Origin: Bidens hawaiensis
Lineage: Eukaryota; Streptophyta; Magnoliopsida; Asterales; Asteraceae
Length of the DNA: 64,000 bases
Direction of reading: 5' to 3'
NCBI GenBank assembly: GCA_021521415.1
Contig: JAIQDT010001955.1
Coordinates: 1-64,000 of the forward strand
This document shows, in pieces, positions 58,690 through 64,000 of this stretch. A program made the translations under genes and the position numbers. Every line of letters starts with the position of its first letter. Within the stretch, counting starts at the first letter, position 1. The notes under the pieces were generated by a model, which ran no database searches, was not told where the DNA came from, and saw only the letters and a program-made list of their open reading frames with translations.

Positions 58690-59960
58690 ATGTTTGGGCA
58701 CAAGAAACCGCAACCTGGTTCCAACCCGTTCGACTCAGATGATGAGATTGACAAACGGTCAACTGTAAAACCGTCGAAAAGAACCTCATCCGTCCATTCG
58801 TCAACACCCACGAATTCAAACACCGCCGCGCTTTTTGACGATGGTGGGATTAATAAAGGGACATCATTTGCATCGAGAAACAGATACAAGAACGATTTTG
58901 TTGATTCCGGCGGTTTAGAGAACCAAAGTGTGCAAGAACTGGAGCACTATGCTGCATATAAGGCTGAAGAGACTACAAAGGCGGTGAATAGTGCGTTAAG
59001 AGTTGCCGAGGATATTAGAGAAGGTGCTAAAAACACGTTGATTACGTTGCACCAACAGGGTGAGCAGATTAACCGAACTCACATGGCTGCAGCCGATATT
59101 GAGCAGGATCTCAGTAGGGTAAGTAAATGGCTCGGTTTCGTTTCGTTTAGTTTGGTTTGGTTTGGTTTTCAGCGTATATTTGATTATTTTGTTTGTTTAG
59201 GGGGAGAAGCTGTTGGGAAGTCTCGGGGGCATTTTTTCTAGGACGTGGAAGCCGAAAAAGGGTCAGGCAATAGAAGGGCCTACGATCATCAGAGGTAATT
59301 AAGCGTAATTAAGTGTAATTAAGTCATGTGATTAGAATTGTCATTGGGAAATTTTTTAGTGTTTTAGCGAGCGTTGGTAATTTTGCAGATGACCCTGATA
59401 GAAGAAAAGGTAATCATTTGGAGCAACGAGAAAAACTTGGACTTACAACAACTCCAAATAAGGGACCGTCACGTTCAAGAACTCCACCTCCTGAATCTGC
59501 AGATGCAATGCAGAAAGTTGAGGTATAATTATCCTTGAAAGTCATGAGCTTTTTGAACCTTCGACTAACGATTGTTCTTGTGAAAAAAAAGTTGGTTCTC
59601 TTTTTGTCTTTAAATTCTCACAAACATCCATTAAACACGGGTGACATTAATCCTGTTCTTTTGTGTAATAATACATACAGTATGAGAAAGCAAAACAAGA
59701 CGACGGTCTCTCTGACTTGAGTGACATTTTGGGAGAACTTAAGGAAATGGCTGTTGACATGGGTTCTGAGATTGAGAGGTTAGTGTTTTCCTAGATATTA
59801 ATATTTGAAAAGTATGAAGATGGATTGAATGTTTTCTGAAAGTTGGTTCATATTGTGCAGGCAAAACAAAGCCCTCAATCCTCTTCAAGATGATGTTGAT
59901 GAGATCAATTTCAGAGTGAAAGGCGCCAACCAACGCACTCGCCGCCTGCTTGGAAAATAA
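58690..59960 (+). CDS. SNAP33: SNAP25-type SNARE (SNAP33 homologue)
   Basis: Exons 58690-59118, 59201-59294, 59389-59522, 59681-59778, 59861-59960, phases consistent, 284 residues against 300 in Arabidopsis SNAP33. N-terminal MFGHKKPQPGSNPFDSDDE is a family signature. The Qb-SNARE helix lies at about residues 80-150 (NQSVQELEHYAAYKAEET, INRTHMAAADIEQDLSRGEKLL) and the Qc-SNARE helix at about 222-280 (LSDLSDILGELKEMAVDMG, DDVDEINFRVKGANQRTRRLL). Between them is a GPSRSRTPPPES linker. No transmembrane segment and no cysteine cluster for palmitoylation, as in plant SNAP33. The family supplies the Qb and Qc helices to plasma-membrane SNARE complexes with syntaxins (KNOLLE, SYP121) and VAMP72 proteins in cytokinesis and defence secretion. 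Intact; convergent with the helicase gene, stops 398 bp apart. Confidence 0.95.
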
Positions 59961-60357
59961 TCCTGTAGTGATTTCAGTTACCTATTCTTGAACGATAATT
60001 GTGTCATGTCAAAACTTACCTCCTTACTGTTGTTGATTACTTTGTTATGCACTGCTTGTTAGTTGTTGTGGTTAATCAGGGTTGATTATTTTTGTTTGTC
60101 AATCTCATTATATGAGTTGAATGGATTAAGGATATGTTGTCTGAACTGCAACATGACTCAACTGCAATTTCAAATTTAACCGATTTCACATAAGAATTTG
60201 TCTGTATTAAAGTTGGTTTAATAACAATCACGTCTAACAATAGGATTAGCGGTAGCATTAGTGCCTAAAACTCCTCATCGACAGTCTTACACAAGATATA
60301 CAAAATTGTATTTACAAAATCTCATTCCTTAACATCTCTGTAGAATAAATACCATAC
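59961..60357. other. Convergent 3' intergenic region
   Basis: 397 bp between the stop codons of the SNAP33-type gene and the minus-strand helicase gene. AT-rich, presumably both 3' UTRs. Nothing else seen. Confidence 0.6.
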
Positions 60358-63971
<3,614 letters not shown>

Positions 63972-64000
63972 CTGAAGACCAAACATAAAATCACATGTTA

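Overview
The window is nuclear DNA of a flowering plant. Intron-rich genes, AT-rich intergenic DNA, dense MITEs and a 12.4-kb Ty3/gypsy retrotransposon all fit, and the gene families (SNAP33-type SNARE, QALGGH zinc finger, NF-YA, plant LRR and F-box/LRR types) point to a eudicot. The style of the F-box/LRR and GGGTTCGG/ACCGGTT-rich MITEs makes me favour Asteraceae, but this is inference.

Layout. 1-808: end of an LTR related to the large element. 1055-1843: 3' exons of an F-box-like gene whose 5' part is not in view. 3039-6303: intact 9-exon LRR gene with a GC-AG first intron carrying a MITE. 7629-8411 (-): F-box/LRR pseudogene between 73-bp direct repeats. 10179-11582: ELM2/SANT gene. 11.6-18.6 kb: gene-poor, two hAT MITEs with exact 8-bp target duplications. 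18902-20242: C2H2 repressor of the ZAT type. 22854-24543: NF-YA gene with an in-frame stop at one exon junction. 26848-29073: four-finger U1-type zinc-finger gene. 32818-45175: Tat-lineage Ty3/gypsy element with 5-bp target duplication. 47433-49627: decayed paralogue of the U1-type zinc-finger gene. 50.4-51.3 kb: two hAT MITEs. 52447-54215: coiled-coil gene interrupted by a stop, with a MITE in an intron. 54.4-55.6 kb: nested and adjacent Mutator-like MITEs. 58690-59960: intact SNAP33-type gene. 60358-63971 (-): 3' two-thirds of a PRP2/DHX16-like DEAH helicase with two apparent 1-nt frameshifts, running off the right edge.

The most notable object is the retrotransposon. Its gag-pol (1820 codons, minus strand) is open, its LTRs are nearly identical, and between pol and the 3' LTR it carries a convergent gene on the opposite strand. 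That gene reads as seven exons joined by standard introns in compatible phases, begins 136 bp after a TATA box, and lies behind two 91/92-bp direct repeats each holding a CACGTG G-box. Antisense extra ORFs are known in Tat elements; the spliced structure and compact promoter are what deserve checking.

A second theme is small-scale decay: five of the host genes (F-box/LRR, NF-YA, second zinc-finger copy, coiled-coil gene, DEAH helicase) are each broken by a single stop, a junction stop or 1-nt shifts while neighbours are intact. Either this is real pseudogenisation or some of these are assembly errors.
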